A stretch of 64,000 nt of DNA from Kalaharituber pfeilii (taxonomy: Eukaryota > Ascomycota > Pezizomycetes > Pezizales > Pezizaceae), in NCBI GenBank assembly GCA_015179045.1, contig WHUZ01000051.1:248001-312000 (forward strand). Reading direction: 5' to 3'. The stretch's first letter is position 1; the number at the start of each line of letters is the position of its first letter. Below the pieces are notes generated by a model. That model had not been told where the DNA came from, did not search any database, and saw only the letters and a list, made by a program, of their open reading frames with translations. Made by a program: the position numbers and the translations under genes. Shown in pieces: positions 51,101-62,219 of this stretch.

Positions 51101-51157
51101 TTTTTTTTTTTTTACTTATGTCATTAATCGCTGGTCGCCCTACGGGCTATGGCGATG
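51101..51157 (-). mobile_element. T1 tail-only insertion, 57 bp
   Basis: 13 T, then the complement of a T1 tail (gtcgccctacgggctatggc). TSD taagcatccaaggt at 51087-51100 and 51158-51171. Confidence 0.95.
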
Positions 51158-51239
51158 TAAGCATCCAAGGTATAGAGTATCGGAAGTGGAGAGAAGTCAA
51201 AAAGTAAGAAATGCAGGTCACGTTGCGTGGGTCCATCTG

Positions 51240-52298
51240 TATAAGAGGAGAACAGAGGGTGATTGATAGATAAAAGCGTGCACGAGTCGACGGTGGCGGC
51301 ATCGAGGCCCTAGACAGGACTTCCCAACCTGGAAAGTCATTATCGCACAGTAACTCCGTCGTACCAGCAGCGCCACGCCATTCCTCCCGCTCTCAAATAG
51401 TAGCTCTTCGCTCCGGACGAGGCAGGGTGAGGAGCGGCGGCGAGGCAGGGTGCAGAACATTCAGATGGCAAGGCAGGCCCTTTGGATAGAACTGCTCAAG
51501 GTAATATTATTCCCTAGTCTTAGTCTCATGCCATCTTTAGTCTTAGAGCTAGACACTAACTAATTAGGCTAACTATTACTCCCTTCATACGACCAATGCT
51601 AGTAATATCTCACTTCTAACCCCTTTCTTTTTTTTTTTTTTTTTTTTTAATATTTCAGCGCTCGCGCAATTTTTGGGGAATATCCACCCAAAAAAGAGAC
51701 CAACGCCGGCTGTCAACTACCTGGGTACCAGGTTCTACGTTTTATTCTCCTTTTCCCCTCAAAGCACCTCGAGTATGCACGCAGCATCGGTATAAGATAC
51801 TTAATAAGCACCGACCAGGATGCTCAGACACCGTCCAGTGGGGCGGCATTAGAAGGATATATATCTATTCCTACTGCTCTTGGGTATCTGTTTCCTTCAA
51901 AGTGGATATCAACACATTAATAAACTGTTGGCGACCTATGTAGGCGTACTTTGCAAAGAAATTGGACAAATGCAAGTCAAGCGCGCAAATGCATGATATG
52001 CGCAAAGGAAACGCATGCACTCCCTCCATCGAGTAGGTGAATTCAGAGTCGGTTGAACTACATGGCAGGTCTGGCTACGAGACTAATGGATCCAATGGCC
52101 GGGATGAGGAGGGTCTGAGAGAATTGTTTGTGCATCAGCATAACCTCCATTAGTAAGCACGTACCTTGAACGATACGTATAAATGATACGTATATATACA
52201 AAGTCGGTACCAATGCGTGCATGATTATTTTGCAAGTGGTGTTTACTCCTGCATACTTATAATAGTAATACTATACTCAGCAATGTAAGCAAGCAATA
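51240..52298. other. Intergenic
   Basis: A T-tract at 51629-51649 followed by aatatttcagcgctcgcg resembles a diverged T1 tail end, but no hairpin or TSD is seen. A GGCGAGGCAGGGTG direct repeat lies near 51415-51455. No gene recognised. Confidence 0.35.
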
Positions 52299-52360
52299 TT
52301 TTTTTTTTTTTTTTTTTTTTTATTTCATTACTCGCGTGCCGCCCTGGGGGCTATGGCGAG
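52299..52360 (-). mobile_element. T1 tail-only insertion, 62 bp
   Basis: Poly(T), then the complement of the tail (cgtgccgccctgggggctat). TSD gtaagcaagcaata at 52285-52298 and 52361-52374. Two nt upstream of the hairpin were copied. Confidence 0.95.
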
Positions 52361-52374
52361 GTAAGCAAGCAATA

Positions 52375-52740
52375 CTACAACTGTGCTAGCCTAAAAAACA
52401 CGGTAAAAAAAAAGTATATTTTGGACATATTATAAAGATATTAATTTCCTCCGCTTTGAAAAACATATAATCGGCTCTCCAAGTACAACTGTCTCGCCGT
52501 AAATGCTATATTGTCAAAAAGAAGGTCAATAGTTAGCTGTTCACCTGTCATCCTTCCAATCACTTAGACTCAGACTAGTATGCTTACCCTAAGCAGCGTA
52601 CCTGTACTCTATTTATTCCTTAGCTGTTGAGCTTTTGGGTAGAAAGAGATGATTGTTATTCCTTCGTAGAGAGAGTAGCCAAAGTAATACACCTATATAC
52701 ATAGAGCATGAGGTTGCTCTCGGGCCCTTACCACCCTTTA
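52375..52740. other. Intergenic, 3' of NLR-type gene
   Basis: Nothing recognised; the gene's 3' UTR presumably lies here. Confidence 0.3.
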
Positions 52741-55700
52741 TCACGGACCTCTCTGATATCCGACACCTCCGACATTACTGTAGATCTCTAACATTAGCAG
52801 TCTCACGACGTCCTTGTGCCTATTTTTCGCTGCCAGTGACAGTGGGGTCCGGCCAGAGTTGTCCTTTGCATTGACGTCGACATCCTTGCGCTCAAGAAGC
52901 AGCTGCACAACAGCCTCGTGCCCGCTTTCAGCTGCCCGGGATAGTGGGGTCTGGCCAGAGTCGTCCTTTGCATTGATGTCGACATCCTTGCGCTCAAGAA
53001 GCAGCCGCACAACAGCCTCGTGCCCGTTTTCAGCTGCCCGGGATAGTAGGGTCCGGCCAAAGCCGTGCTTTGCATTGATGTCGACATCCTTGCGCTCAAG
53101 AAGCAGCCGCACAACAGCCTCATGTCCATATTTAGCTTCCAGGGCTAGTGGGGTCCAGCCAGAGTCGTCCTTTGCATTGATGTCGACATCCTTGCGCTCA
53201 AGAAGCAGCCGCACAACAGCCTCGTGCCCCCTTTCAGCTGCCCAGGATGGTGGGATCCGGCCAATGAAGTCCTTTGCATAGATGTCGACATCCTTGCGCT
53301 CAAGAAATAGCCGCACAACAGCCTCGTGCCCGCTTTTAGCTGCCCGGGATAGTGGGGTCTGGCCACAGCCCTTTGCATTGATATCGACATCCTTGCACTC
53401 AAGAAGTAGCCGCACAACAGCCTCGTGCCCGCTTCCAGCTGCCTGGGATAGTGGGGTCTGGCCATAGTTGTCCTTTGCATTGATGTCGACATCCTGGCGC
53501 TGAAGAAGCAGCCGCACAACAGCCTCGTGTCCATATCGAGCTGCCCAGGATAGGGGGGTCAGGCCAAAGTTGTCCTTTGCATTGATGTCGGCATCCTTGC
53601 GCTCAAGAAGCAGCCGCACAACAGCCTCGTGCCCTCTTTCAGCTGCCCGGGATAGTGGGGTCCGGCCAGAGTTGTCCTTTGCATTGAGGTCGACATCCTT
53701 GCGCTCAAGAAGCAGCCACACAACAGCCTCGTGCCCGCTTTCAACTGCCCAGTATAGTGGGGTCTGGCCATAGTTGTCCTTTGCATTGATGTCGACATCC
53801 TTGCGCTCAAGAAGCAACCGCACAACAGCATCGTGCCCTCTTTCAGCTGCCCGGGATAGTGGGGTCCGGCCAGAGTTGTCCTTTGCATTGATGTCGGCAT
53901 CCTTGCGCTCAAGAAGCAGCCGCACAACAGCCTCGTGTCCATTTACAGCTTCCAGGGATAGTGGGGTCTGGCCATAGTTGTCCTTTGCATTGATGTCGAC
54001 ATTTTGCCTCTCCAGAAGGACTCGCACGACAACCTCGTGCCCACGTGAGGCTGCTGCCAATAATAGTTCCGTCCGGTCGGCCTTGGCCATCCCATATGCA
54101 TTGACATCCTTGCGCTCAAGAAGAAGCCACACAACAGCCTCGTGCCCACCTTCAGCTGCCGCATCTAGTGGGGTGCAGCCAGAGTCGTCCTTCGCATTGA
54201 TATCGACTTCCTGGTGCTGAAGAAGCAGCCGCACAACCGCCAGGCAGCCGTTTTTCGATGCCAATGACAGTGCCGTTTGGCCAAGATTGCTCCGGACGGT
54301 GAGATCAACCTTACGGCGCAGAGTTACCTCTACAACTTCGAGGTGCCCAAGTTCACAAGCAATTAAGAATGGAAGCGCTAGATCTCCTAGATCCACGGGG
54401 CAGTTGTCTAGAATCAATTCAAAGGCTTTCGCATAGCCGCGCGCGATTGCTATCGTAGAGGGGACCGTCGTAAGGACACTACCTTTGCGGCCGGCAAACA
54501 CGTGCCCACTATGGTCAGTGAACTCGTTAGGCAACTCGAAGACTGAGCCATTATGAAGGATCACTGAACCAAGGTCCGTGGGACTCTTCCTGCTAATGAC
54601 TTTTCTCTCAATTAGTCCCATAACAGTTTGGTTTTTGTGTTCCACTGCCCATGTGAACGGGCACTGATAAGGGTCTACGTCTTGGGATGACGACACTCGG
54701 GTATCCTTTGGAAGCTGCCAAGGTAGATGTTCTTCTGGAAGCTGGAGATGGAAACAGAGGTCGGTAAGGTTGCGTTCCCAGTTTGCATCGGTTGCAAGCA
54801 ATGTGACAACCTCCTCACAGTGGGCAAGCCAATATGAGGCGAAATATGAAAGCAATACATACGTTGTGGTAAATGTTTTCTTGGACGCTACGTATACCTG
54901 CCGCGTAAGTTGAACCTTCGACGTTGAAGACTTTTGACGTTGTCTTGCCACAAACTGAGAGATTTGGCCGATCGTACTAGAGCTCCCTTGGTTGAATATC
55001 GCAGGTATCAATTGAATAGGACAATTGGGCAGTGGTTTGCACGCAACTGTCCTCTGATCGTTTTGACTTGCAGACTTATCAGATACAAACTGACCGAATT
55101 CAGGGAATGTTAGGTAGATAATGGAGATCTGCGCTAGATAAGTATTGACACCTTCCATGTCCAGATAAAACGTTTGATAGGGCCCTGATTGCAGCTTTGA
55201 CGACTGTAGGAACTTGCAGACAGAGGAATGAGCAAACTGAATTGTGTCGTCGTCGTTCACGATTATCATATTGGCACAATTTTCCAGAACTTTGAAGCTG
55301 TCAGTGGGATATTTCTTGCACACATCATCCCACGTAGTGTCTGTCAGCTCGATTGCTGTTGCCTCCGCAATCTCGTGCACTGTCAATGGGCGCTTAACAC
55401 CAGCAACCCATTGGAATACCTTGACGGCGACCTCTGGATCACGAGTGCATATCCTATGAAGGATTCGAGCATAAGTTTCATCTAGACCCTTTGGGAATGA
55501 TTTCAACGCTTCACGAATGGCGTTGTCATTATTCCTTAAGCAGATGTCATCAATTTGAAAGAAAATCCAAAGGAACCTAGAGTAACAAGTCATATATAAG
55601 TCAGAACAATGCAACCAATCGTTGGTGAATTTAAGTTACCTACATTCCTTCTGCACCTCTTAGCAAGGAGGTTGTTATTTCTTGCCTCATTGAATCGTCA

Positions 55701-57949
55701 CGGAGCACAAGTCTTCCCTGCCGAATGCGTTCGTCTATTGTTTTCATAATATAATTTTCAATCTCTGGACGAACTAACCCTGGTGTAGATAACGAAATCT
55801 CGGCTAGTAATGAAGTTGAATTTTCCAGGGTGAGGAGTCTCGATATCGGAATCTCAGGTCTACAGGAAAGAAACAGTCTCTTGCAGTAGTCTTGTGCGGG
55901 CTCATCCCCACTCACTGAGCCCGAACTGCTACCAGGTCTCGGTGTGACTAGTTTTCTGAAGTACTCAATGATCTGGCATTGATCTTCCTGCTCACATTCA
56001 TCAATGCCGTCTATGCAAATATATAGGTGTGACGGAAGAGAGGCCACTAGCTGCAATAGGTCAAACCACTTATCATTGCTTGGGGGGCCTCGGTACTCTA
56101 ACTGTCCTTTGCAGAATTTTGACAATTCCTGTTCCATCTCCGGTGTGATTTTGTGAACAAATGTGCGAAGTATTTGCCTTACTAGACTCTGTAACAGTGT
56201 CTGAACCTTCAATGATTGACGGTGATGAAAGTCACAAAAGAAGTAGCCAATAAAGGTGTCATGGCGATTTTGCAACAATGGTCCAGAAAACAACTGATCA
56301 ATTACCGCAGTTGTGAGGATTGTTTTACCTGATCCAGCTAAATATTCCAGAATAATAAGCAACCATTTATAATCGTAAGGTAAACTGATATTATATTAGG
56401 GATACGTACGAATTCCATGACACCATATTATGGTAGGGGCATCCTGATATTGTTCGACCCATTGTATAAATTCTGGCGACTCGAAAAGCCAGTTCCCAGT
56501 ACCTTCATGCTTTCTCATGCGTGCATTCGAGAAAGTAGTCGTGTAGTCAAAATCCGAGATTGCATCCACTAATGCTCGGCGGCTTTGCTCTATACACAAC
56601 ACCTTTATGTTAAATCCGAAAATATAAATATTTTTTTGAGGGAGTATGACGTGCAATGCACCAACCTTTATTTGCTAGGTCCTGCTGTAGCATCCATTGT
56701 TCACTCTTAAGTCCATAAAGCGATATCTTTTGACACATCTTATGGCTTGCTTCCTCTGATGCAAGGTGCACAAGGTCCATAATAACTGTGTGCTGGAAAT
56801 ATAATGAGGCCTCGAGGTCTTGGAATTCAGCGTCAAAAGGGCCAAAAACGGAGGAGAGAAAAAGCTTGTAGCCTACGATATAGGATTAACATATACTCGA
56901 AGACATATTGGGAAGGCTGAATAGCTTACCTTTTTTTTGTAAGAACCCGAATGCCTTGGTCAAAACAGATATGACCACTGCCCAGAATTCGGCTACAGCA
57001 TCCTTTAGTTTGAGGCTGCTATTGAATAGCTCCTCAAATTTGTCGAAAATTGGAACAAGCTTTCCAATTCGTTCCAGCAATGCCGTTAGTTTTGAGAAAT
57101 ACTGGAAGTAATTGAGTGCCGTCTAGGAATGATAAATGTTAACTATATGTGCACCATGCAATGAACAGGAATTACATAAACTTTCAGGTTTTAGAAGCGC
57201 GCAATTCCCCGACCCGGATCGGGAATTCATGAGGAGGGGGGATGACGTAATGCAACGAGAAATTTTTGTTCCAGGCTGCGAAGGTGTGGAGGAAGGAGAG
57301 GAGACAGGAAGGACAGGAGAGAGGAAGGAGAGGGGAGAGGTGGAGAGATATAGGGGAGCCTCCCCGATGCAGAAACCAGAAGAACCTCTTGGAAGTTTCT
57401 GAAATCAGGTTTCTAGAAGGGGAGAGGGGGGGTGGAATGGGGATGTGTATGTAGAACTTTCTTTGTTAAGCCTGTCTCCAGGCTTTGAGGGCTTGCTCAG
57501 GGACCCTGCCATGGCTTAGTGCTGCAAGCGGGATTACGTGATTTAAAAAAAAAAAAAGAAAAAAAGAAAAAAAAATTACATAAACTTACAAAGATAAGAA
57601 GCTTCACCCCGCCCCAAACCAAGGCAGCTACCTTTGGCTCACTTGAAACGAATGTGTCTATAATGGGGGAATATTGTTGAAGAAGCTCAAGAAATTGCTG
57701 GACTCTACGAACATATTTCTTGGCCTGGAATTTGAGAAGGATCTTATCAGCGATTTCAGTTGTCAATTCATAGATCTGTTCTCGCTCGGGACTCGGAGCT
57801 GGCCCATTTTGGATCGTGGCTTTTTGTTGCGGGGTAAGTAATTGGGTAAAGCCGTTGATAGCTTGATTTAACATTACTTGGCCCTTCTGGTTGCTATTGA
57901 TAACGGGCCTGGAGGCACTGGTGGAAGCTGAGGCTGCTGCGGAACTCAT
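52741..57949 (-). CDS. NACHT-ankyrin NLR-type protein, six exons, about 1489 aa
   Basis: Fungal STAND ATPases of this design sense non-self or damage and some control heterokaryon incompatibility. Model: 57949-57590, 57122-56930, 56872-56666, 56589-56410, 56337-55644, 55576-52741; every GT-AG junction keeps frame. Residues 1-250 form a helical N-terminal domain (RVQQFLELLQQYSPIIDTF, AALVWGGVKLL), as found before NACHT in many fungal proteins (DUF7708-like). A P-loop (WCHGIPGSGKT) is created at the exon 4/5 junction; Walker B is LYICIDGIDEC and a FLSCRPEIPI sensor-like strand follows. Then EGMFLWIFFQIDDI and a winged-helix-like region (EALKSFPKGLDETYARIL). The C-terminus has about 15 ankyrin repeats, the last dozen nearly identical 34-residue units (GHEAVVRLLLERKDVDINAK). 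No stop or frameshift. Intron 1 carries a retro-insertion. Confidence 0.9.
52790..54290 (-). repeat. Near-identical 102-bp ankyrin repeat units
   Basis: About 12 tandem 102-bp units at the 3' end of the NLR-type gene. The core is constant; differences cluster at the positions before and after the TPL motif (NYGQ, NSGR, DSGW, NFGL, FIGR, GFGR) and in the following helix (RAAER, LEAKY, WAARY). Confidence 0.85.
57184..57573 (+). mobile_element. T2 retroelement, 390 bp, in intron 1 of NLR-type gene
   Basis: The body is purine-rich (GGAGAGG-type) and ends ccctgccatggcttagtgct, cgggattacgtgattt and a long A-rich tail. TSD aattacataaactt at 57170-57183 and 57574-57587. Removing it leaves an intron of about 63 bp, normal for this gene. 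It lies antisense to the host gene. It is the longest T2 copy here, but its ORF (60 aa to GSF-stop) is not recognised. Confidence 0.9.
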
Positions 57950-58561
57950 GCTGTGTAAACACTGCTTAGTTATCGTTCCGAGTCATAACAAAATCCTATT
58001 TCGACTTACTCGTCTCGTAAATAACTTTACTCTCTGTTGGTGTGTTACGTCTTATGCTTTCGTCAGAGAAATAATTTGCGTGTGCAGTGTAAATTCTTGA
58101 TGGTAGTAAGAAGTTAAACAATTTGCTCTTGCGATGGGGCTGTGACTATTGAGGCTGAATCACCATTGCAGGGGTCTTCGAGAGGGGGAACTGAAAAAAG
58201 CAAAATATGCTCTACTGCGGTAGCAACCTATCATAAATTTATATACAAATACTAACTCAGCGTAATGGACGAGTTAAAAGTGCAATTCTGGCAGCGGTCG
58301 CCAAATGTTGCACATTACAGAATTCGTGAACAGTTTCGACTGCATTAGATAATACATCAGGCGGAGTAAATAAAGGCCTATTATGTGAGGATATTCACGA
58401 GTTCATATCATATTACTAATATTACTTTTTGTTTTACTGCTTTACGTACAGAGGGATGAATATCGACAGTCTTGCGTTGCGGTTGATAGTGATCAAAAAA
58501 ATTTTCTGGTGTCGTCTAGCTAGTGTAGACGGTTGCAACCAGACTAGTGTAGACGTAGCGA
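57950..58561. other. Intergenic, upstream of NLR-type gene
   Basis: Promoter region of the minus-strand gene. GACTAGTGTAGACG and CTAGCTAGTGTAGACG form a direct repeat at about 58516-58557. No gene seen. Confidence 0.35.
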
Positions 58562-60820
58562 TTACCAGTACCGTATGGGTAACGATGTGTACACCGGTAA
58601 CACTGGGCATTTGGCACCGGTTTTGCACCCTCCCCAACATCAAAATGTCAGGCATATCTCACAGAATATATTTCTAATATGTATGATGAATTAATTATAG
58701 ACCATATTGACTGCGCTGATTCTGAATTTGAAGGGAAAAAAGTGAAAATGCTACTCCTACAGCATCTACAGTTGCCATACCCCTCTACCTTATGAAATAA
58801 CCTCCTTTAGCACGTAGTAGCAAATACCAACTCACCGTAACACTCTACCTGCCAATGGAATAGGAGAAATAGTAGCAATGGTACTACCAGTGCTATATTA
58901 CAATATATGAGTAGTAACAGCTTGAGCAGCTTGAGATCTGTAACATAGCACTGTATGCTCCTGTAGCAAGAAATTGTGCATAACTAAGAAATTGAGCATT
59001 TTCCAGATGCGACAACAAAAAATTCCTGTAAGTGCAAATAGCTCTCAAGGGGGCTCAAATTGAAGCCAGAGCATGGTAGAATACATGGAATTATCTTCCG
59101 CATATTTATTGAGCCAAGTTTTAGGAGATGGGTAGTGACCTATTTAGTATATCCCAGATTCTATACTAGATATACTCTGAGCTGCCAAGTGTTAATGATC
59201 CTGCCTGAGATCAATAAGATCTAGATATATACTCTATTACCTATTCTGAGGAAGCGTAGCTAGTTTGGTCATGTTTGGCCACATCATGGGGTTATCATGG
59301 CTATAGAGTAAGCAGTCTACCTATGTTAGATAGGTATGCTATACTATGACTAGTTTTCAGCTACCTAAAACTATTACTCTATACTACTAGCTGTTATAAA
59401 ATATCTTCTTCTATATGTCTTTATATTTGTAGCTTTAGAGAGTATCTATGGATCAGTTGTACTCTACAACAGTGCAGTACTAATATGTACCTGCATAACC
59501 AACAATATACTATTGATATAACAGCCCCACTCTAGATATTAATCTAGATACCTATAGTTTGTGCCAGTTTCGAGACTGTGTACAACTCGTATAGTACTAC
59601 ATGACAATGATGATGCAATTATTACTGTTGTATACTGTATGTGTGTGATGCTGCATATCTGACAAATCTGACATATGCGGGCTGCTTACTCTATAGTTAT
59701 GGCGACTCCTTAACATCGCTAAACTTGCTATACTTCCTCAGAATAGGTAATAGAGTATATGTCTAGATCTTATTGATCTCAGGCAGGATCATTAACACTT
59801 GGCAGCTCAGAGTATATCTAGTATAGGATTTGGGATATACCAAATAGGTCACTACCCATCTCCTAAAAATTGGTTCAATAAATATGCGGAAGATAATTCC
59901 ATGTATTCTACCATGCTCTGGCTTCAATTTGAGCCTCCTTGAGAGCTATTTGTACTCACAGGAATTTTTTGTTGTTATATCCGGAAAATGCTCAATTTCT
60001 TAGTTATGCACAATTTCTTGCTACAGAACCATACAGTGCTATGTTACAGATCTCAAGCTGTTACTACTCATGTATTGTAATACAGCACTGGTAGTACTAT
60101 TGCTACCATTCCTACTATTGCATGAACAGGTAGAGCTTTGCAGTGAGTTGGTATTTGCTGGTAGGTACCAGAGGAGGTTATTTCATAAGGTAGAGGGATG
60201 TGGCAACTGTAGGTGCTGTAGGAGTAGCATTTTCACTTTTTTCCCTTCAAATTCAGAATCAGCGCAGTCAATATGGTCTATAACCCTAAGATAATTCCAT
60301 GTATTCTACCATGCTCTGGCTTCAATTTGAGCCTCCTTGAGAGCTATTTGTACTCACAGGAATTTTTTGTTGTTATATCCGGAAAATGCTCAATTTCTTA
60401 GTTATGCACAATTTCTTGCTACAGAACCATACAGTGCTATGTTACAGATCTCAAGCTGTTACTACTCATGTATTGTAATACAGCACTGGTAGTACTATTG
60501 CTACCATTCCTACTATTGCATGAACAGGTAGAGCTTTGCAGTGAGTTGGTATTTGCTGGTAGGTACCAGAGGAGGTTATTTCATAAGGTAGAGGGATGTG
60601 GCAACTGTAGGTGCTGTAGGAGTAGCATTTTCACTTTTTTCCCTTCAAATTCAGAATCAGCGCAGTCAATATGGTCTATAACTAATTCATTATATATATT
60701 AGAAATATATTCTGTGAGATATGCCTGACATTTTGATGTTGGAGAGGGTGCAAAACCGGCGCCAAGGTGCCCAGCGTTATCATACCGGTGTGCACATCGT
60801 TACCCATACGGTACTGGTAA
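58562..60820. mobile_element. Long-TIR foldback element, non-coding
   Basis: The left end ttaccagtaccgtatgggta is mirrored by the right end ending catacggtactggtaa. Inverted arms cover about 58562-59316 and 59684-60820 (roughly 750 bp each once a duplication is removed), with many point differences, around an AT-rich spacer of about 365 bp. No transposase ORF. No TSD was found; the Copia LTR starts 1 bp after the right end. Confidence 0.75.
59890..60682. repeat. 398-bp tandem duplication in the right arm
   Basis: 59890-60284 and 60288-60682 appear identical, so the event is recent. Two identical ORFs (60070 and 60468) are by-products. Confidence 0.9.
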
Positions 60821-60821
60821 G

Positions 60822-61140
60822 TGTTAGAATACTCTAGTGAGATCTTGGCACCCGTGCCACTCACGTGACATCGCCTGACGGTGATACCTATTGGCTCGTT
60901 CTATATGAGTCTATTCAACATCATGTATAGAATTTTTTCTTTGTCGCCACAAGTCTATGGCAAACCCTCATGTATATATAGCAGCTGTTTCGACCTCGAT
61001 GGTCGTGGTAAAAACAAACAAGCTTCATTCCGTCTTTCATCTTTCCTCAGGTTATGAGCCCTTTGACGCACTAATCATCTGCGTATATATCGTACCCATT
61101 ATACCACTTTTACCCTGATATTTATCTCCTTCCCTCAACA
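60822..61140 (+). repeat. Copia 5' LTR
   Basis: Starts TGTTAGAATAC and ends near CCCTCAACA, inverted TGTT/AACA termini, about 319 bp, with a TATATATAG box near 60973. The end is set by these termini only, as the 3' LTR is outside the window. Confidence 0.6.
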
Positions 61141-61217
61141 CTCGGTCCCACCTATCGTGCCCTTAATTTTGATCCTCGACTCAACATTCAATTTGACCCT
61201 CGATATCCCAAACCACA

Positions 61218-62219
61218 ATGTCCGCATCCAACGATCAAACCTTTCTCACCACAAAGGACGGTCTCCGCGCACCAATACTCAACGGCACCAACTACCAAGC
61301 ATGGAGCTTCTCCATGAAATTTCTGCTCAATGGAGAAGACCTCTGGGAAGTCGTGCAAGGGACTGAAACCATACCTGAAACCCCCTCCTCTGGCAGTCAA
61401 ACACGCACCTCCTCTGTCACAATATCTAATGACGTAGCAACATACAAGAAGAAACAGAAGAAAGCAGCAATGCTTATCTTCCAGTTCTGCTCACCAACTG
61501 TCCAGTCGTATATCGCCCACGAAGAGGATCCAGCCAAGCAATGGAAAATCCTCAAAGATCACTATGGTGGAACCAGTGGCATAAGCAACGTACAAAACCT
61601 TATCCAAGAGTTCTATCGAGAACAGTTTGTCAATTATAACTCGATGGACGAATATGGTTCAAAACTAAAGTCCTACCAAGATCGTCTTGCTCTCACAGAA
61701 AAGAAACTCACCGACCAAGACCTTATCTCCCAGCTAACCAACAACCTTCCCCGAGATTATGATGACATTGTCACTCATGCTCACTCAAACTCCACAACCT
61801 CATACATACAAGTCCTCAACAAACTGATCGAACGAGAGGCAAAGCTTGGTCACCGCCGCCAAAATTCGAAGGCTCTAGTCAGTACTAGAAATAAAGACGA
61901 CCACAAGTCGAAAAGGAGGGACCGCCGGGACCGCCGTGACCACCGTGACCGTGACCGCCGTGACCGCCGTGAGCATAAGAAAAATTACCGAAAGCAGGAT
62001 GATAGAAACAACAATTCCGACAATCGACCATTGTGCACCTACTGTGGACGTAAAGGGCATAAGTTAGAAGAATGCTTCACACGGAAGCGAGCCCAAAAAG
62101 TTGTTAAAGAGCTCGAGAAAGGTGGCCAATCAACAGCAAACGTTGCCATCACAACCAATACAGCCACCTCAAACCTTGAAGACCGAATCGAGATACCACG
62201 ACTCACAGAGATGGATTGA
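61218..62219 (+). CDS. Copia gag, 333 aa
   Basis: Structural protein of the virus-like particle. The N-terminal part is typical Copia gag (PILNGTNYQAWSFSMKFLL, near residues 18-37), continuing through WKILKDHYGGTSG and QLTNNLPRDYDDIVTHAHS. A basic Arg/Asp/His-rich stretch of RRDRRD units (about 228-260) precedes a CCHC knuckle, CTYCGRKGHKLEEC, near residue 273. It ends at TGA 62217-62219. The pol frame continues in phase after that stop, with CTA as the next codon. Confidence 0.9.
   Translation: MSASNDQTFLTTKDGLRAPILNGTNYQAWSFSMKFLLNGEDLWEVVQGTETIPETPSSGSQTRTSSVTISNDVATYKKKQKKAAMLIFQFCSPTVQSYIAHEEDPAKQWKILKDHYGGTSGISNVQNLIQEFYREQFVNYNSMDEYGSKLKSYQDRLALTEKKLTDQDLISQLTNNLPRDYDDIVTHAHSNSTTSYIQVLNKLIEREAKLGHRRQNSKALVSTRNKDDHKSKRRDRRDRRDHRDRDRRDRREHKKNYRKQDDRNNNSDNRPLCTYCGRKGHKLEECFTRKRAQKVVKELEKGGQSTANVAITTNTATSNLEDRIEIPRLTEMD

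Larger units (their letters stand above)
49867..51236 (-). pseudogene. Host gene of unknown function, hit by three retro-insertions
   Basis: Ignoring the insertions, the minus strand reads PLTLAGYDNWMYISPAGGIV then AVRDCISVFLLLYPNSTQMV and stays open to a TAA at 50177. Later coding-like sequence (50142-49867: CRWQINYLGEGSLDCPDW, WEPLTGQLASQACWEH) may be a further exon. The mid part contains LQLGGVNWDKLPLRVDSLS-like heptads, perhaps a coiled coil. No family recognised. Insertions at 50880, 50961 and 51101 disrupt the 5' part; whether they sit in exon, intron or UTR is unclear because the start is not established. Confidence 0.4.

Noticed and set aside
51625..51665. Additional T1 tail after a T-tract
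   Set aside because: Only a weak match to the last bases of the tail, with no hairpin and no TSD.
60070..60728. Two identical ORFs of about 75-86 aa
   Set aside because: They lie in the duplicated arm of a foldback element and show no protein features.
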